A DNA stretch of 64,000 bases from an uncultured Collinsella sp. (GTDB lineage Bacteria; Actinomycetota; Coriobacteriia; Coriobacteriales; Coriobacteriaceae). The translations under genes were made by a program, and so were the position numbers. The notes under the pieces are model-generated. The model was not told where the DNA came from and did not search any database. It saw only the letters and a list, made by a program, of their open reading frames with translations. The stretch is taken from contig CAMQJB010000001.1 in assembly GCA_947002045.1 (NCBI GenBank), forward strand, positions 21,018-85,017, in the 5' to 3' direction. Of the stretch, positions 44,131-52,832 are shown piece after piece (positions within the stretch are counted from its first letter, which is position 1; the number at the start of each line of letters is the position of its first letter).

Positions 44131-44313
44131 CGAGGTCTAATACTTTTCCCGAGAAGTGAACGACCGTTTTTGGACCCCCGAAGCATCGACATTTTCAGAC
44201 GTCAAAACCGCAGGATTTGGCTGACAAAACCGCAGGAAATTGCATCTCAAAAGTGTCGATGCTTCGGGGGTCCGTTTTTACTCGTTCACTTCTTGGAAAA
44301 GTATTAGACCTCG
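44131..44313. repeat. MITE-like inverted repeat, copy 2 (183 bp)
   Basis: Same design as copy 1: outer arms CGAGGTCTAATACTTTTC / GAAAAGTATTAGACCTCG, inner GAGAAGTGAACGA / TCGTTCACTTCTTG, then CCCCCGAAGCATCGACA and its complement, with two AAAACCGCAGGA words in the centre. Total length differs from copy 1 by one base. The outer arms are unlike copy 1 but fully self-complementary. Confidence 0.8.
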
Positions 44314-44328
44314 ATTTACAAGCCACTC

Positions 44329-44361
44329 AATGTGACAAAAGGGCTGTCCCTTTGTCACATT
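44329..44361. repeat. Dispersed palindrome, GTGACAAA type (R13)
   Basis: AATGTGACAAAAGGG / CCCTTTGTCACATT with one extra A. Its last two bases are the first two bases of the reverse-strand stop codon (44360-44362) of the large ABC gene. Confidence 0.88.
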
Positions 44362-47300
44362 ATTCGGAGCGTAGGGCTTCTACAGGGTCTTTTTTGGATG
44401 CGCTTCGGGCCGGCAGCAGGCCGGCAACGACCGTTAGCAACACCGAAATTGCAATGAGCACCAGCGCATCCTGCACGGGCAGGCTCATCAGATTGGGCAC
44501 CTGTTTGGCAGCAAGCGCCCAGGCATTAACCGGGAAGCTCACGGCCACCACGACGACAATGGCAAAGACACCGGCGATAAGCCCCTCAATAAAGGTCTCG
44601 GCATTGAATACGTTGGCCACGTTGCGCTTCGACGCGCCGATCGCGCGCAGGATGCCAATCTCCTTTTTGCGCTCCAGCACGCTGATGTAGGTGATGATGC
44701 CGATCATGATGGAACTCACCACCAGGCTGATACTCACGAATGCGATGAGCACCAAGCTGATGGTGTTCACGATGTCGGTCACCGAACCCATGATGATGCC
44801 CATGTAGTCGGTGTACGAAATTGCCCGATCATCATGGCCAGCGGCTTTGACCTGCTTGTTGTACGCATCGATGTGATCGAGTACGCGCTCCTTGGCCTCA
44901 AAGTCGCGCGGGAAAATCTTGACCGAGATGGGATCTGCCTCGTCCGCATAACCCAACGTGGTCAGATTGTTGTCGTAGGTAAGCTTCGACGCCTTCGCAT
45001 AGCTCATCATGAGCGAGCTCAGGTCCTCGGCGTCCATGTTGAAATGGATGGCATGAGCAAAGGCACTCGCATCCACGCGCATGGCGCTCGCCAGGTTAGC
45101 AAAACTCGACGACATCTGCGTCGCCATCTGGCCCATGAGCCCTGCTGCGCCTGCCCTGAGCTGAGCTGACACCGTCGCCGCAATCTGATCGCTGATCGAC
45201 TTCATCACCTGATCCATAGCCTGCTGCAGATACGGAGCCAGCTGCTTTTGCACATAGTCGGTCATCGCCTGCTGCAGGCGCTCGGCCAGGGCATCGCCGC
45301 CGAGCGCTTTGAGCTGGGCCAGGATTTGCTGGGCTGCCGTATCACTCTCAAGATACGCCGAGAATGCGGCAGCAAGCTTTGACGCGTCCTTAAAATCATC
45401 GGGTGACAGCGCCCTAAACTGATCAGACTGCAAAAAGCTCTCAAACAGCTGGTTGGCTAGCGTTCCCACCTGCTGCATTTGCTCGGGCGTGAGTTCCAGG
45501 CCGTCAAAGATGCCCGAGAAATCTGGAGCCGGCGATTTGGCCATGATGTCACCAAAGTCGATGTCCTTGCCAACGCCCGAAAGATCAATATCCAGGCCCG
45601 ACAGATCGACGCCCGAAAGATCAATGCCGTCGCCGGCCGCGCCCGAGAGCGCAGACGTATCGAACGAGAACGCGCTCTTGAGCGCCGCCTCGTCCACACT
45701 GAACATGCTGCCCAGGTCCACGCCTTGTTTGGCCTCGCCTTGCAGCTCATCGAAAGACTTGCCCGTAAAGACATCCGTCTCGGGGTGGGCGAGTTGCTCC
45801 TGCACAATCTGCGAATCGGCGGCGCGCTCCATAAGCTGGCGAGTCAGCGCATGCGTATAGGCAATGCCCGGAGACAACGCGCTCGCATTGGCCGTCTCGT
45901 TAGGTCGCACCACGCCCACAATGTGCACGTCGATGCCATCGGCAACCTTGGCGGCCATAAAGTCGGTGTCGCCAGACATGTCAGTCCACATGCCGGTCTC
46001 TTCGTTTTTGCGATACGCATCGGCCGGCGACAGCACCTTAAACGTCGTGGACAGCGCATCGTCGTAGGTAAAGTCGGTGCCGGTCTCGGGCGTCTCGATC
46101 TTACCGTCGGCCGTCATGGCACTGTTTACCAGATCGTTGAGCTCATCGATATCCAGCGCACCGATGCTGTAGAGCGTATAGTCGCCCACCGTGCCGCGGC
46201 TCGAAAGCACCATCACGGCTTCGTTGGCAGACGTGGGCCAATGACCGGCGACGACATCGTACTGGCTGTCGAGCAGGCTCTGGTCGTCGATCATCTCGTT
46301 AAAGACCGAGGTTCCCATGGATTCCATGCTCACCGTTGCCGCCGAGCTCGCGCCTCCGCTCATGGCCTCGGTCATTGCGTTGGGCACCAGGCGCACGGGC
46401 TTCTCATTGCCCTTGCCGGCACGATAGACAACCGGCGATACACCGTAGCCGTACTGAATGGCGTTGACTTCTTTATCGATGCCATCGCCGCCATCGTCGA
46501 GCCACGCCTTAAAGCTCGTCATGTCGTTGGACTTAACGCTCGCAAACATATCCTTTACGGCCGTGACCACGGGAATCTTATCGGTTCCCTGAGCCTTGCC
46601 GTCGGTACCGTCATCGGACGAATCCTCGTTCTTGGACATATCGTCATCCGCGGCCCCCTGTCCGCCCATCATGGACGACAGGTCGTAATCCTGCTTGGAA
46701 ATGGTGAGCGGATAGCTCGAAAGCGTATCCTCCTCGACCTTTTTGATGTAACCGTTTACGCCGTTGGACAGCGCCAGAATCGCCGCGATACCGATAATGC
46801 CAATCGAGCCCGCAAAGGCAGTCATGGCCGTACGGCCCTTTTTGGTCATAAGGTTTCGGGCAGAAAGCCCCAGCGCCGTCACAAAGCTCATCGAAGTTTT
46901 GCGCGTAGGCTTAGCCTCGCGACGCGCGGCCTTGGCAACATCAAAGGGGTCGGAATCGTCGGTGATCTTGCCGTCCGCCAGGTTGACGATGCGCGTGGCG
47001 TACTGGTACGCCAGCTCAGGATTGTGCGTGACCATGATGACCAGACGGTCGCGCGCCACGTCCTTGAGCAAGTCCATGACCTGCACGGATGTCGTTGAAT
47101 CCAAAGCGCCGGTCGGCTCGTCTGCCAGCACGATCTCGGGATCATTAATCAGGGCGCGGGCGATGGCCACACGCTGCATCTGCCCGCCCGATAGCTGGCT
47201 CGGGCGCTTGTTAACGTGCTCGCCCAGGCCGACTTTCTCCAACGCCTCGCGCGCACGCTGGCGACGTTCGGCATGGCCCACGCCCGTGAGCGTGAGCGCC

Positions 47301-47617
47301 AGCTCCACGTTTTCCAAAATGGTCTGATGCGGAATGAGGTTATAGCTCTGGAACACAAAGCCGATGCGGTTGTTGCGATAGGCATCCCAATCGCGATCGC
47401 GAAAGTCCTTGGTCGAAATACCGTCGATCAGCAGGTCACCCGAGTCAAAGTGGTCGAGTCCGCCGATAACGTTGAGCATCGTGGTTTTACCCGAGCCCGA
47501 GGGGCCCAGAATGGCCACGAACTCGTTATCGCGAAAAGACAGGCTTACGCTGTCGAGCGCCACCTGCGTAAACGACTGCGTAACGTACCTTTTGCAAATA
47601 CCCTTGAGCTCCAGCAT
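44360..47617 (-). CDS. Large MacB/FtsX-type ABC transporter fusion
   Basis: 1085 aa. An N-terminal ABC ATPase (residues 1-230; Walker A GPSGSGKTT, LSGGQMQRVAIARAL, LADEPTGALD) is fused to an FtsX/MacB permease. One membrane helix is near 262-285, then about 600 residues of extracytoplasmic sequence rich in Asp/Ser/Gly, including LSGVDLSGLDIDLSGV words, and three C-terminal helices (FtsX). It is much longer than typical MacB (about 650). Likely role: efflux or envelope signalling of a peptide or lipid. ATG 47617 has GGGAGAGG upstream; TTG 47626 is unlikely. Confidence 0.9.
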   Translation of the reverse strand: MLELKGICKRYVTQSFTQVALDSVSLSFRDNEFVAILGPSGSGKTTMLNVIGGLDHFDSGDLLIDGISTKDFRDRDWDAYRNNRIGFVFQSYNLIPHQTILENVELALTLTGVGHAERRQRAREALEKVGLGEHVNKRPSQLSGGQMQRVAIARALINDPEIVLADEPTGALDSTTSVQVMDLLKDVARDRLVIMVTHNPELAYQYATRIVNLADGKITDDSDPFDVAKAARREAKPTRKTSMSFVTALGLSARNLMTKKGRTAMTAFAGSIGIIGIAAILALSNGVNGYIKKVEEDTLSSYPLTISKQDYDLSSMMGGQGAADDDMSKNEDSSDDGTDGKAQGTDKIPVVTAVKDMFASVKSNDMTSFKAWLDDGGDGIDKEVNAIQYGYGVSPVVYRAGKGNEKPVRLVPNAMTEAMSGGASSAATVSMESMGTSVFNEMIDDQSLLDSQYDVVAGHWPTSANEAVMVLSSRGTVGDYTLYSIGALDIDELNDLVNSAMTADGKIETPETGTDFTYDDALSTTFKVLSPADAYRKNEETGMWTDMSGDTDFMAAKVADGIDVHIVGVVRPNETANASALSPGIAYTHALTRQLMERAADSQIVQEQLAHPETDVFTGKSFDELQGEAKQGVDLGSMFSVDEAALKSAFSFDTSALSGAAGDGIDLSGVDLSGLDIDLSGVGKDIDFGDIMAKSPAPDFSGIFDGLELTPEQMQQVGTLANQLFESFLQSDQFRALSPDDFKDASKLAAAFSAYLESDTAAQQILAQLKALGGDALAERLQQAMTDYVQKQLAPYLQQAMDQVMKSISDQIAATVSAQLRAGAAGLMGQMATQMSSSFANLASAMRVDASAFAHAIHFNMDAEDLSSLMMSYAKASKLTYDNNLTTLGYADEADPISVKIFPRDFEAKERVLDHIDAYNKQVKAAGHDDRAISYTDYMGIIMGSVTDIVNTISLVLIAFVSISLVVSSIMIGIITYISVLERKKEIGILRAIGASKRNVANVFNAETFIEGLIAGVFAIVVVVAVSFPVNAWALAAKQVPNLMSLPVQDALVLIAISVLLTVVAGLLPARSASKKDPVEALRSE

Positions 47618-47730
47618 GGACGGCAACCTCTCCCACGTGGGCGCGCTCGCCCGCTCTCCCCCACAGTTCGCATTTGATGCGGTTTTTCCTACCCCATCTT
47701 GTCATTGTCATACTCGCCGCTCAAAAGGCC

Positions 47731-49422
47731 TTACTTTTCCAATCCACACGGCATCACGTTATCGCTACCGCGATGGTCTTTAGTCACAGCAGCAAAGAAG
47801 CGATAGCCACCCGAGAAGTTATAGCAGTCAAAACCGTACTGAGCGAGGATGCGGCAGCCAATGTAGCTGCGAAGACCACTTTGGCAAATAACATAAACAG
47901 GCTTTGTCACGTCAAGCCCCCCCAAGCGAGCACGCAAGTCATCGACGGGAATGTTCACAAAGCCGTCGATATGTCCGCGGTCATACTCGCCGACCATACG
48001 GACATCGAGCAGCTGCACACTACCATCGCGCGGCAGATCCGGTTCCTGCTCCCAATGCCACTGCTTGAGCATGCCCGAGCCCACGTTTTCGATCAAAAAA
48101 CCGGCCATGTTCACCGGGTCTTTCGCCGAAGAATATGGCGGCGCATAAGCCAAATCCAAATCCTTGAGCTTATCGGCCCGAATACCGGCCTGGATTGCCG
48201 TCGCCAGCACATCGATGCGCTTGTCCACGCCATCGATGCCCACAATCTGCGCGCCCAGCAGACGCAAGGTTTCCCTCTCAAACACAACTTTCATGGTCAT
48301 GGGCGTGGCCCCGGGATAATAACCCGCATGCGATCCAGGTGACAGCACGACGCTCTCGTAATCGATTCCCGTCGCACGCGCTGCCTTCACAGAAAGGCCC
48401 GTGCTCGCAGCTGTCAAGTCGAACACTTTGATTACCGAAGAACCCAGCGAGCCCTGATAGCGACTGTCTAAGCCACAAATCACGTCGGCGACGATACGTC
48501 CCTGCTTATTAGCGGGGCCTGCAAGGGAAATCACCGCGTCCTCACCCGTCACCTGATGCTTGACCTGCACGGCATCACCCACGGCATATACGTCAGGAGC
48601 AGACGTCTCCATGCGGTCGTTCACCACAATGGAGCCCTTGATGCCCAGCTCGATACCAGCTTTCTTTGCCAAATGGCTCTCGGGCGCAACGCCGATAGCG
48701 AGTAGCACCATATCGGCCATAATGGAATCATCGCCCGCCACATGTGTGACCACACGGCCATCGGCCTCCTCAAAGCCCGTAACGTCGGCACGAAGGCGCA
48801 GGTCAATGCCATGCTCGCGGACCTCTGCATGAAGCAGCGTCGCCATGTCGTAGTCCAGGTTGTTCATCAGCTGCCCGGGGCGCTGCAAAAGCGTCACCTC
48901 GAGACCCAAGCCACGCAGGTTCTCGGCAGCCTCAACACCGATAAAGCCGCCACCGATCACCACGGCGCTCCTCGGCTCATGCTCTTGCACATAACCATGA
49001 ATGCGCAGCGTGTCCTCTACCGTTCGAAGGCTAAAGATCTTATCCAAATCGATTCCCGGAAGAGCGGGGCGAATGGGATGCGCGCCTGGCGAAAGAATCA
49101 GCTTGTCATACGTCTCGACAAATTCCTCGCCGGTGAGCAGGTCGCGAACGTCAACCGTATGCACCTCGGGATGAATGGCGATCACCTCGTGGCTCGTCTT
49201 CACGGCAATGCGGAATCGATTCCAGAAGCCCTCGGGCGATTGCAGCGTGAGCGCAGACTCCTCCTCAATCACGCCGCCAATAAAGTATGGCAATCCGCAG
49301 TTAGCATAGGAGACATAACCTGTGCGCTCAAAAACAACAATCTCCGCCTGCTCGTCAAGCCTGCGCAAGCGCGCTGCCGCCGATGCACCGCCAGCAACGC
49401 CCCCCACGATAACCACCTTCAT
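47731..49422 (-). CDS. CoA-disulfide reductase-like flavoprotein with C-terminal rhodanese
   Basis: 563 aa pyridine-nucleotide disulfide oxidoreductase. FAD motif VIVGGVAGGASAAARLRRLD; single redox Cys in YANCGLPYF (near 43); NAD motif AVVIGGGFIGVEAAE (about 155). The C-terminal rhodanese (about 460-560) has an active-site VICQSGLRS Cys near 511. This is the CoADR-Rhd type, which reduces CoA disulfide or persulfide/polysulfide forms. It begins 2 nt after the rhodanese gene and forms an operon with it. Confidence 0.92.
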   Translation of the reverse strand: MKVVIVGGVAGGASAAARLRRLDEQAEIVVFERTGYVSYANCGLPYFIGGVIEEESALTLQSPEGFWNRFRIAVKTSHEVIAIHPEVHTVDVRDLLTGEEFVETYDKLILSPGAHPIRPALPGIDLDKIFSLRTVEDTLRIHGYVQEHEPRSAVVIGGGFIGVEAAENLRGLGLEVTLLQRPGQLMNNLDYDMATLLHAEVREHGIDLRLRADVTGFEEADGRVVTHVAGDDSIMADMVLLAIGVAPESHLAKKAGIELGIKGSIVVNDRMETSAPDVYAVGDAVQVKHQVTGEDAVISLAGPANKQGRIVADVICGLDSRYQGSLGSSVIKVFDLTAASTGLSVKAARATGIDYESVVLSPGSHAGYYPGATPMTMKVVFERETLRLLGAQIVGIDGVDKRIDVLATAIQAGIRADKLKDLDLAYAPPYSSAKDPVNMAGFLIENVGSGMLKQWHWEQEPDLPRDGSVQLLDVRMVGEYDRGHIDGFVNIPVDDLRARLGGLDVTKPVYVICQSGLRSYIGCRILAQYGFDCYNFSGGYRFFAAVTKDHRGSDNVMPCGLEK

Positions 49423-49424
49423 AG

Positions 49425-49745
49425 TTAACGCACCACCTTTCCGCTGTAGCTATTGATTCCGCCGATGTTCTTCACGTTGACGTAGCCCGCACGCTGAAGA
49501 AAGCTCGCAGCGCGACCGCTACGAGCGCCACTCAGGCAATGCACGAACAGAGGCGTATCCTTCTTTGGATACTCGACAAGCACGCGATTGACGACATCGA
49601 GGGGAATGTTGATGGCACCGGGGATATGTCCCTGCCGATACTCATCGGCGCCACGCACATCGATCAACACCGCACCTTCGGTCGCACGGCACTCTTCAAC
49701 ACCTTTGTTGATATCCACCCCAGCAAATAGATTGAACAATCCCAT
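49425..49745 (-). CDS. Single-domain rhodanese
   Basis: 106 aa sulfurtransferase with active-site loop HCLSGARSGR and DVRGADEYRQGHIPGAINIP. Ribosome site AAAGGAGCTCATC lies before ATG 49745. The gene is 2 nt before the CoADR-rhodanese gene and 152 nt after the Crp/Fnr gene, so the three probably act together in sulfane-sulfur handling. Confidence 0.93.
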   Translation of the reverse strand: MGLFNLFAGVDINKGVEECRATEGAVLIDVRGADEYRQGHIPGAINIPLDVVNRVLVEYPKKDTPLFVHCLSGARSGRAASFLQRAGYVNVKNIGGINSYSGKVVR

Positions 49746-49811
49746 GATGAGCTCCTTTGCTCGCTTGCCCTATCGTTTGATGCCAGTATGCCCGGAAGGC
49801 GCAGACCGGTT

Positions 49812-49828
49812 CCGTGACCAAGTCACCG
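49812..49828. promoter_or_regulatory. Candidate Crp/Fnr-type operator
   Basis: CCGTGACCAAGTCACCG has GTGAC / GTCAC arms around a 3-nt spacer and lies between the Crp/Fnr gene and the rhodanese gene. It is shorter than a classical TGTGA-N6-TCACA site, so it is a candidate only. Confidence 0.4.
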
Positions 49829-49897
49829 TATGGGACAATTTTTTCTTAAAAGCGAGTGCCAGGCACTGGACGGATAGGCACCATGGCAAAGCCATCG

Positions 49898-50563
49898 CTA
49901 CGGCAGGCGTGTCAAACCGTCGACATCCAGAACAAGGATTCGCCCGCGCTTCACCTCGACAAGACCTTCATTGGCAAGACGACGCAGCACGCGCGTCACC
50001 GCCTCGCGGGCAGAGTTGATGTCACGCGCCAGCTCGTCTTGAGTGACCCGGAGCTCCATTGACCCCGTTGCCTGGCATCGCTCAACCAAATAGTCGGCAA
50101 CACGCTGGTCGAGACGTCGGAAAAGCATCTGTTGGAGCACACGAACCACCTGAGAGTAGCGCCGCGCCTCCACTTCGAGCATAAAGACTTTGACGAAAAT
50201 ATTGTTGCTGGCAAGATGCTCGCAAACACCGATAGGCACAATAAGGAGCTCGGATTTCTCTGTTGCGGCAGCCAACGTGCCAAAGGAGATTTGCCGAATT
50301 ACGCACGAAGCTGTTGTAACGCAGCACTCGCCGCACCCAATCCTAAAGAGCGTGATCTCCTTGCCTTCCTCGGAAAGGAGGCTGACGCGGACACCACCCC
50401 GAACGATAAGGAACATGCCGGTACAGGAGCTATCGCTGCCGCCGATAAGCTGGCCGGCATCGAAGGTGCGCAAGGCGGCTTGCCCCAAAACGAGCGTCCT
50501 CTCGTCAGAAGACAGATGCGCCCAAAAAGGGAGCTTCTCTACAACGTTTTGCACCATGGTCAT
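49898..50563 (-). CDS. Crp/Fnr-family regulator with a Cys-rich effector domain
   Basis: 221 aa. Effector beta-barrel (about 15-125) with GVRVSLLSEEGKEITLFRIG, and a C-terminal winged HTH (TQDELARDINSAREAVTRVLRRL at about 170-195). Cys47, Cys77, Cys80, Cys81 and Cys87 lie in the barrel (GCGECCVTTASCV), where a cyclic-nucleotide pocket would be; this suggests thiol or Fe-S sensing rather than cAMP. It is upstream of the rhodanese and CoADR-rhodanese genes on the same strand and likely controls them. ATG 50563 has GGAG upstream. Confidence 0.9.
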   Translation of the reverse strand: MTMVQNVVEKLPFWAHLSSDERTLVLGQAALRTFDAGQLIGGSDSSCTGMFLIVRGGVRVSLLSEEGKEITLFRIGCGECCVTTASCVIRQISFGTLAAATEKSELLIVPIGVCEHLASNNIFVKVFMLEVEARRYSQVVRVLQQMLFRRLDQRVADYLVERCQATGSMELRVTQDELARDINSAREAVTRVLRRLANEGLVEVKRGRILVLDVDGLTRLP

Positions 50564-50606
50564 CTGCGACTCCTTCTCCCATGGTCTAATCTATCAGGAA
50601 TAATAG

Positions 50607-50777
50607 GGAGCAGCAAAAGTCAACTGTCGCAAGAATGACCTGTACCGCAAGATCATCACCGAGGGCTTTGAGATTGCCGACGAGCGCTTTGAGGCCAACG
50701 CTTTGGTCATCTTCCGTGAGACAGGGAACCGTCAGCACACCATCAAGGCCGTTATGTGTGCCCTTCTGGGTCTCTAG
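50607..50777 (+). pseudogene. 3' remnant of an unidentified gene
   Basis: A stop-free stretch with coding-like wording (DLYRKIITEGFEIADERF, ANALVIFRETGNRQHTIKAV) that ends in TAG at 50775-50777. There is no start codon or ribosome site; an in-frame TAG at 50604 cuts it off. It looks like the C-terminal 50-55 codons of a lost gene. The family is not recognised. Only a palindrome follows. Confidence 0.5.
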
Positions 50778-50890
50778 GAGCCGTATCAATGGAAACTGTT
50801 TTGCCGGTGCCAGTGAGGAATGTTGGGAACCGCACAAAAACGAACGGGACGGCACGTCGCGTGGCGCACCATCCCGCACATGGCATTGAC

Positions 50891-50923
50891 AATGTGGCAA
50901 AGGGACTGTCCCTTTGCCACATT
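50891..50923. repeat. Dispersed palindrome, GTGGCAAA type (R14)
   Basis: Perfect 14-bp arms AATGTGGCAAAGGG / CCCTTTGCCACATT around ACTGT. It lies 5 nt from the stop codon of the TlpA-like gene. The arm word GTGGC differs from the GTGAC copies but both arms changed together. Confidence 0.88.
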
Positions 50924-50928
50924 CGAAC

Positions 50929-51900
50929 CTACTGCTCGCTATTCGCAATCGCCTGGTCGATAAGCTTGTCGAGCGCTGCGCGCTGCTCAGCGGAGCTGAT
51001 GGCGCCCACGATGGGCTCCCCTACGATGTTGCCATTCTGATCGATGACATACGTTGTCGGGAACGAGAACAGATTTGACGTAAACTTGCCAGCTTCGCTG
51101 TCCGACTTGAACCAGACGTTCTTATACGTCACGCCCTTCTTGCTCAGCACGTCCTTGGCATCTGCAATCTCGTCCTTGTTGCCATCGAGCGTAAAGGAAT
51201 TGACGCCCACGACCTGACCGCCCTTCTCGGCAAGCTCCTTATTCAGATTCTCAAGATCGCCCAGCTCGCCCACGCACGGCTTGCAAGTGGTAAACCAAAA
51301 GTTCATGACGGTAACCTTGTTCTTGGAGAACAACTCGTCACTGCTCACCTCGTTGCCATCCAGGTCCTTGCCCGTAAAGCTGGGGAACTTCGTCGCCTCG
51401 CTCGAAGCATTGGCACCAGCCGTCATGCCAGCGGTCGAAACGTCGACGTTCTCGCCTGCGCTCGGCGTGCTTCCACAGCCGGGGAACTCCTTCTCCAAGC
51501 TCTCGAGCTTGTCCTCGATCTCCTTGATCTGCTGCGCGCCGGCCTTGAGCGTCTTAAGCTCATCCGCCGTAAACTCATCCTTGGCGCCATCGATGGTCTT
51601 GAGCAGAAAATCGCCGTAATTGCTGCCGTCCTCAATCATTGCCGAGTCTTTATTTGCCGCATTGAATACCTTTTCCCACAGCGCGTTATCACTCGAAAAA
51701 ATCTCGTTCTCCTTCTGCATGAGCTTCGCATACAGCTCGGCGGCCTCGTCGGCATTGGCCGGCTTCTGCGCAGTGAGTTCTGCGATCTTAGGATCGGAGC
51801 TCGCAGATTCGCTCGCATTGCCGCCGGGCGCCGAACATGCCACAAGGCACAAGGCCAGCACCGGCACCATAAACAGGGCCGCAATCTTAGAAAGCTTCAT
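50929..51900 (-). CDS. TlpA/redoxin-family thiol lipoprotein
   Basis: 323 aa. Signal peptide with lipobox LVAC (Cys22), then an Ala/Glu-rich helical region (about 45-150) and a thioredoxin-like redoxin domain (about 170-323) with the active-site CKPC in WFTTCKPCVGE (near 204-207) and FPTTYVIDQNGNIVG (cis-Pro region). It faces the outside of the cell membrane. ATG 51900 has CGGAGG 7 nt upstream. It lies 29 nt after the polyferredoxin gene; the order suggests it receives electrons from that protein. The N-terminal extension is unusual for TlpA. Confidence 0.9.
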   Translation of the reverse strand: MKLSKIAALFMVPVLALCLVACSAPGGNASESASSDPKIAELTAQKPANADEAAELYAKLMQKENEIFSSDNALWEKVFNAANKDSAMIEDGSNYGDFLLKTIDGAKDEFTADELKTLKAGAQQIKEIEDKLESLEKEFPGCGSTPSAGENVDVSTAGMTAGANASSEATKFPSFTGKDLDGNEVSSDELFSKNKVTVMNFWFTTCKPCVGELGDLENLNKELAEKGGQVVGVNSFTLDGNKDEIADAKDVLSKKGVTYKNVWFKSDSEAGKFTSNLFSFPTTYVIDQNGNIVGEPIVGAISSAEQRAALDKLIDQAIANSEQ

Positions 51901-51929
51901 AGTCATTCCTCCGTTTTGTCGAAGCTTGT

Positions 51930-52832
51930 TTACTTTTTATCGGCAGTCAAGGGAAGCTTTTCCGCCGACACATCCAGGCCATAGCGATAGCTGATGGCAT
52001 CGACGGGGCAGGCCCCGATGCACTTTCCGCACCGGATACATTCGGCATGATTGGGCGCGCGGACCACATCAACGTCCATCTGACAAACCCTTGAACACTT
52101 GCCGCACGAGACGCATTTGCACGCGTCGATCTGAATCCCCAACAAGGACACCTTATTCATGAGCGCATAGAATGCGCCGAGCGGGCAAATCCATTTGCAG
52201 AAGGGGCGATAGAACAAAACGCTCAGCACTACCACGGCAATGAGAACGACAAGTTTCCAAGTAAAGAGCTGCCCCAGCGCAGATCGAATGCCGGCGTTGG
52301 CGATGGCCAGCGGAATGGCACCCTCGAGCACGCCCTGGGGACAGATGTATTTGCAAAAGAACGGATCTCCCATCCCCAGATCGTTGACCACCAGCACAGG
52401 CAGCACTACCACAGCAAACAGCAGCACGACGTACTTGATGCACGTGAGCGGCTTGAGCTTTTTCGTGGAGAACTTTTTGCCGGGAATCTTATGAAGCAGC
52501 TCCTGCAGCCAGCCAAACGGGCACAAAAACCCGCATACAAAGCGACCCAGCAGCACGCCGAGCAAAATGAGCGTACCGGTAACATAGTAAGAAAAGTTGA
52601 ACTTGGATGAACCTACCACCGACTGGAACGACCCGATGGGGCACGCACCCGATGCCGCGGGGCACGAATAGCAATTAAGTCCAGGTACGCAGACTGTTTT
52701 TCCCGCGCCCTGATAGATGCCGCCTTTGGCAAAGTTTGGCAGGTGAATGTTGGTAATAAGTGTTGCCGCCGCCTGAATGAATCCGCGAAATCGAGCCAAA
52801 ACATGCGACGCAGTGTTTTCTCTTTTATCCAA
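51930..52832 (-). CDS. NapH/CcoG-like polyferredoxin membrane protein
   Basis: About 300 aa. An N-terminal Cys-rich region (LNCYSCPAASGACPIG) is followed by four to five membrane helices interrupted by CPFGW, CKYICPQG and CKWICPLG motifs, then two [4Fe-4S] clusters (CVSCGKCSRVCQMDV, CIRCGKCIGACPVDA). TTG 52832 is preferred since it overlaps the preceding stop and has GGAG 9 nt upstream; the frame stays open further up but overlaps the CXXC peptide. It probably carries electrons across the membrane to the redoxin lipoprotein. Confidence 0.85.
   Translation of the reverse strand: MDKRENTASHVLARFRGFIQAAATLITNIHLPNFAKGGIYQGAGKTVCVPGLNCYSCPAASGACPIGSFQSVVGSSKFNFSYYVTGTLILLGVLLGRFVCGFLCPFGWLQELLHKIPGKKFSTKKLKPLTCIKYVVLLFAVVVLPVLVVNDLGMGDPFFCKYICPQGVLEGAIPLAIANAGIRSALGQLFTWKLVVLIAVVVLSVLFYRPFCKWICPLGAFYALMNKVSLLGIQIDACKCVSCGKCSRVCQMDVDVVRAPNHAECIRCGKCIGACPVDAISYRYGLDVSAEKLPLTADKK

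Noticed and set aside
45479..47098. 539-codon frame opposite the ABC fusion gene
   Set aside because: Shadow frame; the ABC motifs on the other strand are unambiguous.
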